Origin: Parabacteroides merdae ATCC 43184
GTDB lineage: Bacteria > Bacteroidota > Bacteroidia > Bacteroidales > Tannerellaceae
Reading direction: 5' to 3'
DNA: 64,000 nt
Assembly: GCF_025151215.1 (NCBI RefSeq)
Contig: NZ_CP102286.1
Location: forward strand, 2,170,001-2,234,000
A model generated the notes under the pieces. The model worked only from the letters and a program-made list of their open reading frames with translations, was not told the DNA's origin and did not search any database. The position numbers were made by a program, and so were the translations under genes. Of this stretch, positions 26,394 to 36,693 are shown in pieces (position 1 is the stretch's first letter; each line of letters begins with the position of its first letter).

Positions 26394-28052
26394 ATGGATA
26401 ATACAACAACAACGCCAGAATATCTTTTCGAGAGCAGTTGGGAAGTATGTAATAAAGTTGGCGGTATCTATACCGTCCTTTCAACAAAAGCGCATACGTT
26501 GCAACGATCGTTTAAAGATAAGCTGATCTTTATAGGACCCGATGTGTGGACCGATACAAACGCTCCCGACTTTATTGAAGATGATGTTCTGTTTGCTGAC
26601 TGGAAAACTTATACGAAGACCACAGAAAATCTGAAAGTGAAAGTAGGCCGATGGAATGTCCCGGGGACACCTCCCGTAATCTTAGTGGATTTCAAACCTT
26701 TCTTCAAAGAAAAAGATTCCTTTTTCTTCTCGATGTGGGAAAGTTTCCGAGTGGATTCGATCCATGCGTACGGTGACTACGACGAGTCTTGTATCTTCGC
26801 TTACGCGGTAGGTAAGGTCATCGAAAGTTTTTATCATTTTTACAAGCTGGAAAACAAAAAGGTTGCCGCTCTGTTCAATGAATGGATGCTGGGAATGGGT
26901 GCGCTCTACATCAAAAAACAACTCCCCGCCGTCGCAACGCTCTTCACGACACACGCCACATCTATCGGCCGTTCCATCGCCGGAAACAACAAAGCCCTGT
27001 ATGCTTATATGGATGGCTACAACGGCGACCAGATGGCCGGGGAGCTGAATATGGAGGCGAAACATTCGTTGGAAAAACAGACAGCCTTGCATGTGGACTG
27101 CTTTACTACCGTGAGCGACATCACTGCCCGCGAGTGTAAACAATTGCTGGACAAAGCACCGGACATCGTCACGCCGAACGGCTTCGAGCCCAACTTCGTC
27201 CCGTCCGACAAAGAATACGACAAGAAGCGTATGGCAGCCCGCCGCGACCTGCTCAACGTCGCAGAGAAACTGCTCGGATGCCCCATCTCACCGGATGCTT
27301 TCCTGGTTTCAACCAGCGGTCGTTACGAATACCGCAATAAAGGTATCGACGTCTTTATCGAAGCAATGAACCGGGTACGCACTTCTGGCAGACTCCAGCG
27401 CGAAGTCGTCGCCTTCATCATGGTTCCGGCTTGGGTACGCGATGCACGTGCAGACCTGAAAGAAGTCATCGACAAGAATATCCGCACCACCTCCCCCATG
27501 CAAATGCCATTCGTCACGCATTGGCTGAATCAGATGGAACAGGACAAGGTGCTGAACTATATCTCCCATGCCGGCTTCACCAATTCAGCGACCGACAAGC
27601 TGAAGATCATTTTTGTTCCTTGCTACCTGGACGGACGCGACGGTATCCTCAACAAACCCTACTACGATCTGCTGATCGGTATGGATGCGACCGTCTATCC
27701 CTCCTACTACGAACCCTGGGGATACACTCCGCTGGAAAGTATCGCATTCGGGATTCCGACTATTACCACCGATCTTGCAGGTTTCGGTCTATGGGCTAAG
27801 AAGCATGTGACAGGCAACAACATCAGTGAAGGCGTAGCCGTCGTGAACCGTGACGATTTTAATTATTTCGAAGTAGCAGATGCCATCACGTCTTCGATCC
27901 TGGCACTTGCAGGAAAGGACAAAAAGGAAACGGCAGAGATCCGGAAACGCAGTTTCTGCCTGGCTGCAAAAGCAGAATGGAGCAAATTCATTGTCTACTA
28001 TGAAGAGGCTTTCAGAATTGCTTTGGAGCATGCAAGCAAAAGAAATAATTAA
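26394..28052 (+). CDS. Glycogen synthase, eukaryotic (GT3) type
   Basis: A 552-aa glycosyltransferase that begins EYLFESSWEVCNKVGGIYTV, the UDP-glucose-type glycogen synthase start, not the KTGGL of bacterial GlgA. The C-terminal half has the E-X7-E motif YEPWGYTPLE near 440. It extends alpha-1,4-glucan chains. The next gene is a glucan phosphorylase, so synthesis and breakdown of storage glucan are adjacent, as in many Bacteroidales. No GlgB or GlgC is in the window, in keeping with a GT3 enzyme using UDP-glucose. Confidence 0.92.
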   Translation: MDNTTTTPEYLFESSWEVCNKVGGIYTVLSTKAHTLQRSFKDKLIFIGPDVWTDTNAPDFIEDDVLFADWKTYTKTTENLKVKVGRWNVPGTPPVILVDFKPFFKEKDSFFFSMWESFRVDSIHAYGDYDESCIFAYAVGKVIESFYHFYKLENKKVAALFNEWMLGMGALYIKKQLPAVATLFTTHATSIGRSIAGNNKALYAYMDGYNGDQMAGELNMEAKHSLEKQTALHVDCFTTVSDITARECKQLLDKAPDIVTPNGFEPNFVPSDKEYDKKRMAARRDLLNVAEKLLGCPISPDAFLVSTSGRYEYRNKGIDVFIEAMNRVRTSGRLQREVVAFIMVPAWVRDARADLKEVIDKNIRTTSPMQMPFVTHWLNQMEQDKVLNYISHAGFTNSATDKLKIIFVPCYLDGRDGILNKPYYDLLIGMDATVYPSYYEPWGYTPLESIAFGIPTITTDLAGFGLWAKKHVTGNNISEGVAVVNRDDFNYFEVADAITSSILALAGKDKKETAEIRKRSFCLAAKAEWSKFIVYYEEAFRIALEHASKRNN

Positions 28053-28081
28053 AATACGCTCATAATTAAACAGATAATCTC

Positions 28082-28089
28082 TATCTTTG
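28082..28089 (+). promoter_or_regulatory. -7 box TATCTTTG for the phosphorylase gene
   Basis: Exact TAnnTTTG match 70 bases before the ATG at 28160, so the phosphorylase can be transcribed apart from the synthase. Confidence 0.6.
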
Positions 28090-28159
28090 CAACGTTTTAG
28101 GCAAAAAAGAGATGATACAATATTAAAATATAAATTGAAACATTTTAAACTTCACAATA

Positions 28160-30730
28160 ATGAAAATCAAAGCGAATAACGCAAACAGCCCGATTTGGAA
28201 AGATGTTTATTCTCATTCTATGCTTCCCGAACAATTACAGCCGTTATACGAAATGGCTACAAACCTATGGTGGGTATGGAACCATGAAGGAGCCAAATTA
28301 TTCGGTAAGATCGATTCTGAACTTTGGGCATCAACTGAAGGTAACCCAGTACTTTTACTTCAAAGTTTATCCTACAAACGTATTGAGGAAATCCTGGCAG
28401 ATGACGTCCTGATGGCCGAAATCAAAGCTGTTTACTCAATATTCAAGGATTATGTAAATGTCAAGCCGGATCAGACAAAACCATCTGTTGCCTATTTCAG
28501 CATGGAATATGGTTTGACCAACGTGTTGAAAATCTATTCCGGCGGCCTGGGTGTACTGGCCGGTGACTATTTGAAAGAAGCCAGCGACAGCAACATCGAC
28601 CTGACTGCAGTAGGTTTCTTGTATCGCTACGGTTACTTTACCCAGTCTCTGTCTATGGACGGACAACAGATTGCCAATTACGAACCGCAAAACTTCAACG
28701 CACTGCCCCTTACTCAGGTAATGCAGGCTAACGGCGAACCGATGGTATTGGAGGTTCCTTACCCCGGACGCACCGTTTATGCGCACATCTGGAAAGTAAG
28801 CGTCGGACGCGTTCCTCTATATTTGATGGATACGGATATTCCCCAGAACAGCGAATGGGATCGCTCCATCACTCACCAGCTGTATGGCGGCGATTGGGAA
28901 AACCGTATGAAACAGGAATATCTGCTGGGTATCGGTGGTATCCTGATGCTGAACAAATTAGGAATCAAGAAACAGATTTATCACTGCAACGAAGGACACG
29001 CAGCATTGATCAACGCGCAGCGTCTGGTAGACTTCATCCAGAACGACGGTCTGTCATTCAACCAAGCATTGGAAGTCGTACGCGCTTCCGCCCTATACAC
29101 CGTCCACACACCGGTTCCGGCTGGTCACGACTACTTCGATGAAGGCCTGTTCGGTCGTTATATGGGTGAATTCCCCGGCAAGTTAGGTATCAGCTGGCAG
29201 GAATTTATCGACATGGGACGTGAAAATCCAGGCTCCAACGAGAAGTTCTCCATGAGTGTATTCGCTTTGAACACTTGCCAGGAAGCAAACGGCGTAAGCT
29301 GGTTGCATGGAAAAGTATCCCAGCGCATGTTCGCTCCGGTATGGAAAGGCTACTTCCCCGATGAGCTGCACGTAGGATATGTGACCAACGGCGTACATAT
29401 GCCGACTTGGGCTTCTACCGAATGGAAACGTTTCTTTGCAGAACATTTCGACAAGAAGTTCTTCAAAGACCAGTCCAACAAGAAATACTGGGAAGCGATC
29501 CAGAATGTTGCCGACGAAGAAATTTGGTCTATCCGCAAGACATTGAAGAACAAACTGATTACATATATCAAGAATCAATACAAGACAAACTGGCTGAAAA
29601 ACCAAGGAGATCCTGCAAAGGTTGTCTCTATCCTGGACAAAATCAACCCGAACGCCCTGCTGATCGGTTTCGGCCGCCGTTTCGCAACTTACAAACGTGC
29701 CCACTTGCTGTTCACAGATCTGGACCGTCTGGCCAAGATCGTAAACAACGAACAATATCCGATCCAGTTCGTATTCACCGGTAAAGCCCACCCGGCCGAT
29801 GGTGGCGGACAGGGCTTGATCAAACATATTGTCGAGATTTCCCGCCGTCCGGAATTCTTAGGAAAGATCATCTTCCTGGAAAACTACGATATGCGTCTGG
29901 CTCGTCACCTGATCGCAGGTGTCGATGTTTGGTTGAACACTCCGACCCGTCCTCTGGAAGCATCCGGTACATCCGGCGAAAAAGCAGAGATGAACGGTGT
30001 CCTGAACTTCTCCGTATTGGACGGATGGTGGTATGAAGGTTACAAACAGGGTGCAGGTTGGGCATTGACCGACAAGCGTACTTACGAAAACCAGCAGTAT
30101 CAGGATCAGCTGGATGCCGCTACTATCTACCACATACTGGAAACAGAGATTATCCCGACTTACTATGCAAGAAACAGCAAGGGCTACTCTCCCGAATGGA
30201 TCCAGTACATCAAGAATTCGATGTCCGAAATCGCTCCCGACTATACGATGAAACGTATGTTGGACGACTATATCGACCGCTTCTACAACAAGTTGGCAAC
30301 CCGTTCCGCTCACTTGCACGAAAACGGTTTTGCCGAAGCCAAAGCAATCGCTGCCTGGAAAGAAGAAGTGGCAGAACATTGGGATAGCTTCCAGGTAGAA
30401 TCGTTTACATGCAGCCAGGACTTGGCTATCGACGGTCCGGTTGTCGGCAAAGAATATAACTTCAATCTGGTTATCGACCGCCATGAACTGAAAGGTATGT
30501 TGGGAGTAGAAATGGTTGTCACGAAAGAAAATCCGGATAACCATCAGTTGGAATTACTGGCAACAGAACAATTCAAGCTGATAAAAGAAGAAGGTTCCAA
30601 ACTGTTCTTCGAACTGAAAACAGCTTCAAGCGAAGCAGGCCTTCACAAGATGGGCTTCCGCGTTTACCCTGTGAACAAAGAATTGCCTCATCGCATGGAC
30701 TTCGCTTTCGTCCGCTGGATCCAGTTGTAA
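28160..30730 (+). CDS. glgP: Alpha-glucan phosphorylase (GT35)
   Basis: An 856-aa phosphorylase of the short alpha-glucan type, with an N-terminal [19 protein letters not shown] segment typical of that subgroup. [15 protein letters not shown] and [18 protein letters not shown] motifs follow, then the PLP-binding lysine in [18 protein letters not shown] near 615. It releases glucose 1-phosphate from storage glucan or maltodextrin, feeding the phosphoglucomutase encoded at 50411. It differs from classic GlgP in its N-terminus, which lacks the allosteric region. It is transcribed in line with glycogen synthase, 107 bases downstream. Confidence 0.93.
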   Translation: MKIKANNANSPIWKDVYSHSMLPEQLQPLYEMATNLWWVWNHEGAKLFGKIDSELWASTEGNPVLLLQSLSYKRIEEILADDVLMAEIKAVYSIFKDYVNVKPDQTKPSVAYFSMEYGLTNVLKIYSGGLGVLAGDYLKEASDSNIDLTAVGFLYRYGYFTQSLSMDGQQIANYEPQNFNALPLTQVMQANGEPMVLEVPYPGRTVYAHIWKVSVGRVPLYLMDTDIPQNSEWDRSITHQLYGGDWENRMKQEYLLGIGGILMLNKLGIKKQIYHCNEGHAALINAQRLVDFIQNDGLSFNQALEVVRASALYTVHTPVPAGHDYFDEGLFGRYMGEFPGKLGISWQEFIDMGRENPGSNEKFSMSVFALNTCQEANGVSWLHGKVSQRMFAPVWKGYFPDELHVGYVTNGVHMPTWASTEWKRFFAEHFDKKFFKDQSNKKYWEAIQNVADEEIWSIRKTLKNKLITYIKNQYKTNWLKNQGDPAKVVSILDKINPNALLIGFGRRFATYKRAHLLFTDLDRLAKIVNNEQYPIQFVFTGKAHPADGGGQGLIKHIVEISRRPEFLGKIIFLENYDMRLARHLIAGVDVWLNTPTRPLEASGTSGEKAEMNGVLNFSVLDGWWYEGYKQGAGWALTDKRTYENQQYQDQLDAATIYHILETEIIPTYYARNSKGYSPEWIQYIKNSMSEIAPDYTMKRMLDDYIDRFYNKLATRSAHLHENGFAEAKAIAAWKEEVAEHWDSFQVESFTCSQDLAIDGPVVGKEYNFNLVIDRHELKGMLGVEMVVTKENPDNHQLELLATEQFKLIKEEGSKLFFELKTASSEAGLHKMGFRVYPVNKELPHRMDFAFVRWIQL

Positions 30731-30759
30731 TCAAGACAAGCAAAACAATAATTAAGAAA

Positions 30760-30789
30760 GAGGGTGTGCATGACACATCCTCTTTTTTT
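30760..30789 (+). terminator. Terminator of the phosphorylase gene
   Basis: GAGGGTGTG and CACATCCTC (one G-U pair) with a 5-base loop, followed by seven T. Confidence 0.85.
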
Positions 30790-30797
30790 ATGCAGAT

Positions 30798-30885
30798 ACT
30801 AAAGCTATGCTTTACAGTGGCTAACCCTATGAGTTACGAGCACTAACCAATAGGGTTACGGACACCGACCAATAGGGCCCCATAC
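30798..30885. repeat. Four degenerate 22-base dyad units, locus A
   Basis: Units start at 30798, 30820, 30842 and 30864, each 22 bases, with core TAA-NNN-(TAT or ATA)-NNN-TTAC, for example TAAAGCTATGCTTTA and TAACCAATAGGGTTA. The two NNN triplets are often complementary. The block lies between the phosphorylase terminator and the terminator of the convergent porin gene. Confidence 0.7.
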
Positions 30886-30906
30886 TGTCCGCTTGAAAGA
30901 CAGAAA

Positions 30907-30946
30907 ATCAAAAAAGGGAAGTCGCACGACAGGCAACTTCCCTTTT
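30907..30946 (-). terminator. Terminator of the FadL-like porin gene
   Basis: On the minus strand AAAAGGGAAGT and ACTTCCCTTTT flank a loop and are followed by a T run. Confidence 0.8.
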
Positions 30947-30971
30947 CAAGCTGATATAGATTTTTTTAGGT

Positions 30972-32348
30972 TTAGAAAGCGTAATCCAAACTTAAGCCAA
31001 ACACTTTATTGGTACGGCTATAGACATTCGTACCGGGGAGATTTGTACCGCAATAATTCTCCGATTTCTTTGTATAATCATGATAATTTGTCCACATATA
31101 CCCCACATTCAATGCCATCTTTTCGCTCAGCATCACCTTAGCACCAAAGCCCAACGAATAAGAGTCACAGGAGAAACTAACATCGCTTTGGAAATTATCA
31201 GACAAACCATAATCCGTAATTTGAGCACCACCACTAATGGTCAATCTCTTGATCACGTCCCATTCAATACCAAATAGATACTCATTCGTACCTCTTTCCA
31301 ATTCTTTCTGTTTTCCACCGGCCATGCCCGCTTTCTTGTCATCAAAGAAATGATACTCTACAGAAGCCTTCAACATGGGTAAAAACTGATAAGAGGCTGC
31401 CACCGAAAGCATGGAAGGAATATCGTTCGGCGTATTCACACCGTGCTTGTAAGGGCCGATCAAGTCTTCCGCACTATCAGGATAATCCAACTTCTTGGTA
31501 TTGTTTTCGATGTTCAAGTTTGTCTTAAACTCATATTTAGCCCCGAAATTGAATTTACCGTATTTAACATCAACCCCCAAAACCGGTGTCAGCCCCCAAC
31601 CTGTCTGGTCGCAATCCAAAGCCAAATTCATCAAGTCTGTTCCACCAAAATCCTTTTTCAGCTTCGCATCCAGATACCCGTCATAGTTTCCTGAAAAATA
31701 GTTCATCCGACCTCCGGCAAAGGCAGAAAGCCAATCCGTGATCTTGTATGACAAGCCAAGTTGCAGAGAATAAATATACTGTTTTCCGTCCATCGCACTG
31801 TTAATAGTATACATATCCGGCGTAACGATGGGACTTTCACCGTTTATATACTTCCCCAGACTTTCCTGGAATATGCCGGCCATAGCAGCCGATTCGAACA
31901 TCGGCAGGCCATCGTCAAACGATGCCTTACCGCCCCCACCCGTAATGGCAAAGAAACCGGAGATGGTCCAATCACCTTTTTTGTAAGCCGCAAAAACACT
32001 CGGAATCACAGGAGCGGCCGCCTTTCCTTTGTAATACTTCTTATAGGGAACATCGCTTACTGTCGGCACTTTATTTACAGGGTCGAAGCCACTGTATGTA
32101 CCGAAAGAGGCATCGATATCCCGGGTCTGGAAAGCACTTTGGATACTCACACCTACACGGAAACCATCGGTCGGCAAGAAAGAAAGACCCGCCGGGTTAG
32201 ACAAAGCACCATCTATATCAATTGCAGCACCTCGCGAAAGTGACCTTAAAAAGGCTGCATGCTGATTCGTATTCGTCAAATATCCACCAGCGAAAGAAAC
32301 CAAAGGCATCATCATCAATGCCGCACCTACTACTACTTTTTTCTTCAT
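30972..32348 (-). CDS. OmpP1/FadL-family outer membrane transporter
   Basis: A 458-aa beta-barrel protein with a signal peptide (MKKKVVVGAALMMMPLVSFA, cut before GGYLTNTNQ). The N-terminal part NQHAAFLRSLSRGAAIDIDGALSNPAGLSF is the conserved hatch region of the FadL family, and the chain ends in Phe (LSLDYAF) as expected of outer membrane barrels. FadL-like proteins pass hydrophobic compounds such as fatty acids through the outer membrane by lateral diffusion; the substrate here is unknown. It is a single-gene unit with its own promoter and terminator. Confidence 0.9.
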   Translation of the reverse strand: MKKKVVVGAALMMMPLVSFAGGYLTNTNQHAAFLRSLSRGAAIDIDGALSNPAGLSFLPTDGFRVGVSIQSAFQTRDIDASFGTYSGFDPVNKVPTVSDVPYKKYYKGKAAAPVIPSVFAAYKKGDWTISGFFAITGGGGKASFDDGLPMFESAAMAGIFQESLGKYINGESPIVTPDMYTINSAMDGKQYIYSLQLGLSYKITDWLSAFAGGRMNYFSGNYDGYLDAKLKKDFGGTDLMNLALDCDQTGWGLTPVLGVDVKYGKFNFGAKYEFKTNLNIENNTKKLDYPDSAEDLIGPYKHGVNTPNDIPSMLSVAASYQFLPMLKASVEYHFFDDKKAGMAGGKQKELERGTNEYLFGIEWDVIKRLTISGGAQITDYGLSDNFQSDVSFSCDSYSLGFGAKVMLSEKMALNVGYMWTNYHDYTKKSENYCGTNLPGTNVYSRTNKVFGLSLDYAF

Positions 32349-32378
32349 GTTTTACTTTTCTTAATTACAAAACGGCGG

Positions 32379-32386
32379 CAAAGATA
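32379..32386 (-). promoter_or_regulatory. -7 box TATCTTTG of the porin gene
   Basis: Exact TAnnTTTG match on the minus strand, 30 bases before the ATG at 32348. Confidence 0.6.
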
Positions 32387-32468
32387 AATACTTTTTTCAA
32401 ACATTGCACACTTTTAATGAAAATGTGCCGCACAAAATCGCACATATTGTGCAATATATATTCTTCCC

Positions 32469-32496
32469 AATTGTCAACAATCAATTGTCAATTGTC
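32469..32496. repeat. AATTGTC heptamer repeats
   Basis: AATTGTC occurs at 32469, 32483 and 32490, that is at steps of 14 and 7. The repeats supply the TTG used as -33 element of the queC promoter. Confidence 0.6.
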
Positions 32497-32515
32497 AACA
32501 AAAAAGGTATCTTTG
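32485..32515 (+). promoter_or_regulatory. queC promoter, TTG and TATCTTTG
   Basis: TTG at 32485-32487 and TATCTTTG at 32508-32515, 20 bases apart. The 65-base leader carries a GAAAAGGA/TCCTTTTC hairpin. No preQ1 riboswitch consensus was recognised. Confidence 0.65.
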
Positions 32516-32580
32516 CACCCGAAAAGGAATGTCTCCTTTTCCGTGTGCTTGCTAAACCACGTACTAAAAACAAGAAAGAT

Positions 32581-33246
32581 ATGAAACATAAAAAAGAAGC
32601 CGCTTTGGTATGCTTCTCCGGTGGACAAGACTCCACGACCTGCCTGTTCTGGGCCAAGAAGCACTTTTCTCGCGTAGAAGCCGTATGTTTTACATACGGG
32701 CAAAAACATTCCCTGGAAATAGAGGTTGCACGAAAAATTGCAGCCGATGCCGACGTCCCCTTCCAACTGTTGGACGTGTCGTTGATCAGCCAGCTCGACC
32801 CGAACTGTTCGCTGACAAACACCGGCATTTCAATGGATCAGGAAAAACCGGCAGACAGCTACCCAAACACCTTCGTTCCGGGACGTAACATGGTATTCCT
32901 GACCTTCGCAGCGATCCTGGCACGCAGCAAAGGAATCTTCAACTTGGTAACCGGAGTGTCGGAAGCCGATTTCAGCGGTTATCCCGATTGCCGCGATACA
33001 TTCGTCCGCTCCCTCAACGTCACCCTGAACCTGGCGATGGACGAACAGTTCGTGATCCACACACCCCTGATGGATCGGGACAAAAGCGAAGTGTGGGAAC
33101 TTGCGGACGAATTAGGAGTCTTCGACCTTGTACGGACCCAGACCCTCACCTGCTACAACGGCATCATGGCAGAAGGCTGCGGGCATTGCCCCGCCTGCAA
33201 ACTACGCCGCGAAGGTTTGGAGAAATATTTAAAAAGACGCCGATAA
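32581..33246 (+). CDS. queC: 7-cyano-7-deazaguanine synthase QueC
   Basis: A 221-aa PP-loop enzyme that makes preQ0 from 7-carboxy-7-deazaguanine with ATP and ammonia. The PP-loop is [15 protein letters not shown] near residue 11, and the zinc site is CxxxxxxxxCGHCPAC near the C-terminus ([17 protein letters not shown]). The ATG at 32581 was chosen because the upstream frame runs through the promoter. It is followed after 32 bases by queF, so the last two steps of preQ1 synthesis are adjacent; queD and queE are not in the window. Confidence 0.96.
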   Translation: MKHKKEAALVCFSGGQDSTTCLFWAKKHFSRVEAVCFTYGQKHSLEIEVARKIAADADVPFQLLDVSLISQLDPNCSLTNTGISMDQEKPADSYPNTFVPGRNMVFLTFAAILARSKGIFNLVTGVSEADFSGYPDCRDTFVRSLNVTLNLAMDEQFVIHTPLMDRDKSEVWELADELGVFDLVRTQTLTCYNGIMAEGCGHCPACKLRREGLEKYLKRRR

Positions 33247-33278
33247 ACCATCGTTTACAAGAATAACAAAAAGACATC

Positions 33279-33746
33279 ATGGATACAAGAAAAGATGAAA
33301 ACGAACTACATCTGTTAGGCGGTTCAACCGTATACAAACAGGATTATGCCCCGGAAGTACTGGAAGCGTTTACAAACAAGCATCCGGACAATGATTACTG
33401 GGTACGCTTCAACTGTCCGGAATTTACAAGCCTCTGTCCGATCACCGGCCAGCCGGACTTTGCAACCATCTACATCGATTATATTCCCGATGTAAAAATG
33501 GTGGAAAGCAAGAGCTTGAAATTATATCTGTTCAGTTTCCGCAACCACGGGGCTTTCCATGAGGATTGTGTCAATATCATCATGAAAGACCTTATCCGCC
33601 TGATGAACCCCAAATACATCGAAGTAACCGGTATCTTCACTCCGCGCGGCGGAATCAGCATTTACCCGTATTGCAATTACGGCCGGCCGGGCACTAAATA
33701 TGAGAAGCTGGCAGAACAACGGCTTTTCAACCATCATGCGAAATAA
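33279..33746 (+). CDS. queF: NADPH-dependent preQ0 reductase QueF
   Basis: A 155-aa unimodular QueF that reduces the nitrile of preQ0 to the amine of preQ1, a precursor of queuosine in tRNA. The catalytic cysteine is in [22 protein letters not shown], and the QueF signature E-[SL]-K-S-[LF]-K is present as [23 protein letters not shown]. The C-terminal part has [16 protein letters not shown]. It is in one operon with queC and closed by a long terminator hairpin. Confidence 0.97.
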   Translation: MDTRKDENELHLLGGSTVYKQDYAPEVLEAFTNKHPDNDYWVRFNCPEFTSLCPITGQPDFATIYIDYIPDVKMVESKSLKLYLFSFRNHGAFHEDCVNIIMKDLIRLMNPKYIEVTGIFTPRGGISIYPYCNYGRPGTKYEKLAEQRLFNHHAK

Positions 33747-33781
33747 AAAAGCACGCACAGCTTTTCCATTAACCAGCCAAT

Positions 33782-33847
33782 TAGATGTAAGCGTATTTTA
33801 TCCTCGACAACGCCGGGAACCGAATACACTTACATCTATTTTTTATT
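33782..33847 (+). terminator. Terminator of queC-queF
   Basis: TAGATGTAAG (33782-33791) and CTTACATCTA (33829-33838) plus inner GTATT/AATAC form a long stem, followed by TTTTTTATTTC. Confidence 0.85.
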
Positions 33848-33890
33848 TCTTAATTTCCTGTTTTCGATTTTATAGTCTTAATTAATCCAT

Positions 33891-33898
33891 TACCTTTG
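33891..33898 (+). promoter_or_regulatory. -7 box TACCTTTG of the DUF1080 gene
   Basis: Exact TAnnTTTG match 43 bases before the ATG at 33941. Confidence 0.6.
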
Positions 33899-33940
33899 CA
33901 AGCAATAAATTCTAAACCTATATATAAAACAATTTAGACC

Positions 33941-34720
33941 ATGAACAAAAGCATTACAATGAAGACTGCTTTGGCAGCATTGGCTTGTACAGCTTGTGTC
34001 AGTGCAAGCGCGCAAAAACAGTACCCCGAACAGGAAAAAATGAAACCGGGAATGTCTGAATACTGGACTCCGCAACCGAAAGTAGTCACTCCGGGTGACA
34101 TCAAGACAAACAGCGCCCCTTCCGATGCCATCGTCCTGTTTGACGGAAAAGATCTTTCCGCTTGGCAAAACGCTAAGGGCGGCCCCGCCGAATGGATCGT
34201 AAAAGACGGCGTTTTCACTGTAGACAAGAAGAAAGGCGACATCCTGACAAAACAGAAATTCGAGAACTTCCAGTTGCATATCGAATGGTGCGTACCGGAA
34301 AACATCACCGGCACAAGCCAAGGACGCGGCAACAGCGGCATCTTCCTGCAAGACATGTATGAAATCCAGGTGCTGGATTGCTATAACAACGAGACATACG
34401 TGAACGGACAGACCGGCAGCGTCTACAAACAAACGCCTCCTCTGGCAAATGCCATGCGCAAGCCGGGTGAATGGAATGTCTACGATATTATCTATTCCGC
34501 TCCTATCTTCAAGGAAGACGGTACTTATCGTGTTCCGCCGCGCGTTACGGTCATCCAGAACGGCATCGTATTGCAGAATAACACGACTATCCTGGGTACA
34601 ACGGAATATATCGGTTTCCCGAAAGTCGTAAAACACGGAGCAGGCCCGATCCGTTTGCAGTCTCATGGCGACCCCAGCGAACCGATCAGCTTCCGTAATA
34701 TTTGGATCAGGGAAATGTAA
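33941..34720 (+). CDS. Secreted DUF1080 (3-keto-disaccharide hydrolase type) protein
   Basis: A 259-aa protein with a signal peptide (MNKSITMKTALAALACTACVSASA) and one DUF1080 lectin-like jelly-roll domain: IVLFDGKDLSAWQ near 66, FQLHIEWCVPE near 112, GNSGIFLQDMYEIQVLDCY near 128, and SHGDPSEPISFRNIWIREM at the end. Family members bind or hydrolyse sugars, and some are 3-keto-glucoside hydrolases. An alternative ATG at 33959 would shorten the signal sequence and is also possible. It stands alone between terminators. Confidence 0.85.
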   Translation: MNKSITMKTALAALACTACVSASAQKQYPEQEKMKPGMSEYWTPQPKVVTPGDIKTNSAPSDAIVLFDGKDLSAWQNAKGGPAEWIVKDGVFTVDKKKGDILTKQKFENFQLHIEWCVPENITGTSQGRGNSGIFLQDMYEIQVLDCYNNETYVNGQTGSVYKQTPPLANAMRKPGEWNVYDIIYSAPIFKEDGTYRVPPRVTVIQNGIVLQNNTTILGTTEYIGFPKVVKHGAGPIRLQSHGDPSEPISFRNIWIREM

Positions 34721-34725
34721 ATTCA

Positions 34726-34798
34726 GGTGAAAGGTGAAAGGTGAAAGTTAAAAAGAAATATAAATCAAACTTTTAACTTTCAACTTTCACCTTTCAAC
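34726..34798. repeat. Heptamer-repeat palindrome between convergent genes
   Basis: GGTGAAA units repeat on the left arm and their complements (CTTTCAA/CTTTCAC) on the right arm, 34770-34798, around an AT loop. The fold is long and probably ends transcription from both the DUF1080 gene and dnaX. Confidence 0.7.
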
Positions 34799-34801
34799 TA
34801 T

Positions 34802-36622
34802 TTAGTCGAGTGTCAGATTAAACTCATCCTTCAACTTTGCCAAAACCGGATTTATGTTCAGTAGGTGTTCATACTTCTCTGCTGATGTATAGGCCAAATG
34901 TTTTTGGTTCGTTTCATCTATACGGACACGCATCTGAATACGGGTATTCTTCAACTGCATCCGCAGATAACTCAATATATCGATACAATTATTCGTCAAC
35001 TCATCCTGTTGGCCGGGGTTATGCACACAGACTTCAAAATAATAATTATCCTGCAAGACCGGCTTGCAATTGATCATCGTATTTTTCAGATATACCTTCT
35101 TGTCGATAGCGGAAGCATACGCATCCCAATAATGAACCAATGCTTCCTGGCTGAAAGGACTTTGCATTTCCTGTACCACGGTAGCAGTCTGTGTCGCAGC
35201 CTGCGCTTTCGGATGCTCTACGCCAATCTCCTTAATGGATGTACCGAACTGGGGCGGACGCGCCACTCTCTTGGGCGCCGATGCCGGAGGGGCCTGCGGA
35301 ATAAGAGTCGGAGAAGGCGGCACATGAGTGGAAACGACCTGCTGGCGGGGAGTCGCTCCGGTCATTTCCTGCGGAGATTGTACCGGACGTTGCAAAGGAG
35401 GGGCGGATTGTACGGTATATGTCTGCTGAGCCGCCACAGCCTGGCCTGCTTGAGCAGGGGCCTGGCCCGGCCCGTTGGAGGCTATCGGCTCAATCAGCCC
35501 TTTTTTTTTATCATCGGCCGGTTGTCCGGCACTGCTTAACTGACAAAGCTGGATAAGCGTAAGTTCCAACAACAGGCGCTTATTCCGGCTGGCCCGGTAA
35601 TTCAGGTCACAGGTATTTGCCAGCTCGATCGCCTTGAACAACAGCCCGTCGGAACAGCGCTTCGCCATCTCCTTATAACGTTCACGGATAGAAGCGCCAA
35701 CCTCGAACAGGATCAAAGTAGCCTCATCCTTGCAGACCAGCAAATCACGGAAATGCGATGCCAGGCCGGTTATGATATTCTGCCCGTCAAATCCTTTGCT
35801 CAATATATCGTTCAAGATCAGGATGGCAGACCGGACATTTCCGGAAAGCATTGCATCCGTCAACCGGAAATAATATTCGTAATCCAGGACGTTCAGGTTA
35901 TCGATAACAGCCTGATAGGTAATATTCCCATTTGTAAAACTGACTACCTGGTCGAAGATGGACAACGCGTCGCGCATACCGCCATCCGCTTTCTGGGCAA
36001 TCACATTCAGGGCTTCCGGTTCAGCCGTCACTCCTTCGCAGGAAGATACGTATTCCAGATGCTCCACCATATCGGCAATCGAGATACGCGAAAAGTCGTA
36101 TATTTGGCAACGGGACAGGATGGTCGGCAACACCTTATGCTTCTCCGTCGTAGCCAGAATGAACAAAGCATGATGGGGCGGTTCCTCCAATGTTTTCAGA
36201 AATGCATTGAAAGCCGCCGAACTCAACATATGCACCTCATCGATAATAAAAACCTTGTATTTTCCGATAGGAGGCGGAATGCGCACCTGGTCGATCAGGG
36301 CACGGATGTCATCGACCGAGTTGTTGGAGGCGGCATCGAGTTCATGGATATTATAAGAACGCTGCTCGTTGAAGGCCTTGCAGGATTCGCATTCGTTACA
36401 GGCTTCCCCGTCGGCAGTCGGATTCAGACAATTGATCGTCTTGGCAAAGATACGGGCACAAGAAGTCTTGCCCACTCCACGGGGACCGCAAAAGAGGTAG
36501 GCATGAGCCAGCTTGTTACTCTGTATTGCATTCTTAAGTGTAGTTGTCAAGGACTTCTGTCCTACCACACTACGAAAAGTAGAAGGACGGTATTTCCTTG
36601 CCGATACAATATAATTATCCAT
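34802..36622 (-). CDS. dnaX: DNA polymerase III gamma/tau subunit
   Basis: A 606-aa clamp-loader ATPase. It has KYRPSTFRSVVGQ at the start, Walker A FCGPRGVGKTSCARI near 45, a zinc module of four cysteines (CLNPTADGEACNECESC), DEVHMLS (Walker B) and the sensor LATTEKHKV. The C-terminal third is Pro/Gln/Ala-rich and variable and then folds into a tau-like end. It loads the sliding clamp at the replication fork. The ATG at 36622 gives the standard MDNYIVSARKYRPSTF start; a longer frame to 36658 crosses the promoter. Confidence 0.95.
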   Translation of the reverse strand: MDNYIVSARKYRPSTFRSVVGQKSLTTTLKNAIQSNKLAHAYLFCGPRGVGKTSCARIFAKTINCLNPTADGEACNECESCKAFNEQRSYNIHELDAASNNSVDDIRALIDQVRIPPPIGKYKVFIIDEVHMLSSAAFNAFLKTLEEPPHHALFILATTEKHKVLPTILSRCQIYDFSRISIADMVEHLEYVSSCEGVTAEPEALNVIAQKADGGMRDALSIFDQVVSFTNGNITYQAVIDNLNVLDYEYYFRLTDAMLSGNVRSAILILNDILSKGFDGQNIITGLASHFRDLLVCKDEATLILFEVGASIRERYKEMAKRCSDGLLFKAIELANTCDLNYRASRNKRLLLELTLIQLCQLSSAGQPADDKKKGLIEPIASNGPGQAPAQAGQAVAAQQTYTVQSAPPLQRPVQSPQEMTGATPRQQVVSTHVPPSPTLIPQAPPASAPKRVARPPQFGTSIKEIGVEHPKAQAATQTATVVQEMQSPFSQEALVHYWDAYASAIDKKVYLKNTMINCKPVLQDNYYFEVCVHNPGQQDELTNNCIDILSYLRMQLKNTRIQMRVRIDETNQKHLAYTSAEKYEHLLNINPVLAKLKDEFNLTLD

Positions 36623-36645
36623 TCTCTGCTTTTTTATTAACAAGA

Positions 36646-36653
36646 CAAAGATA
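36646..36653 (-). promoter_or_regulatory. -7 box TATCTTTG of dnaX
   Basis: Exact TAnnTTTG match on the minus strand, 23 bases before the ATG at 36622. Confidence 0.6.
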
Positions 36654-36669
36654 AACAAAATAATTCATT

Positions 36670-36677
36670 TACCTTTG
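36670..36677 (+). promoter_or_regulatory. -7 box TACCTTTG of the ftsB-like gene
   Basis: Exact TAnnTTTG match 16 bases before the ATG at 36694, divergent from the dnaX promoter. Confidence 0.6.
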
Positions 36678-36693
36678 CAAAAACGAAGTTCCT

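Noticed and set aside
30798..30885. CRISPR array
   Set aside because: Period 22 without separate unique spacers, degenerate repeats and no cas genes.
32516..32580. preQ1 riboswitch in the queC leader
   Set aside because: A hairpin is present, but the preQ1-I loop and A-rich tail consensus are not recognisable.
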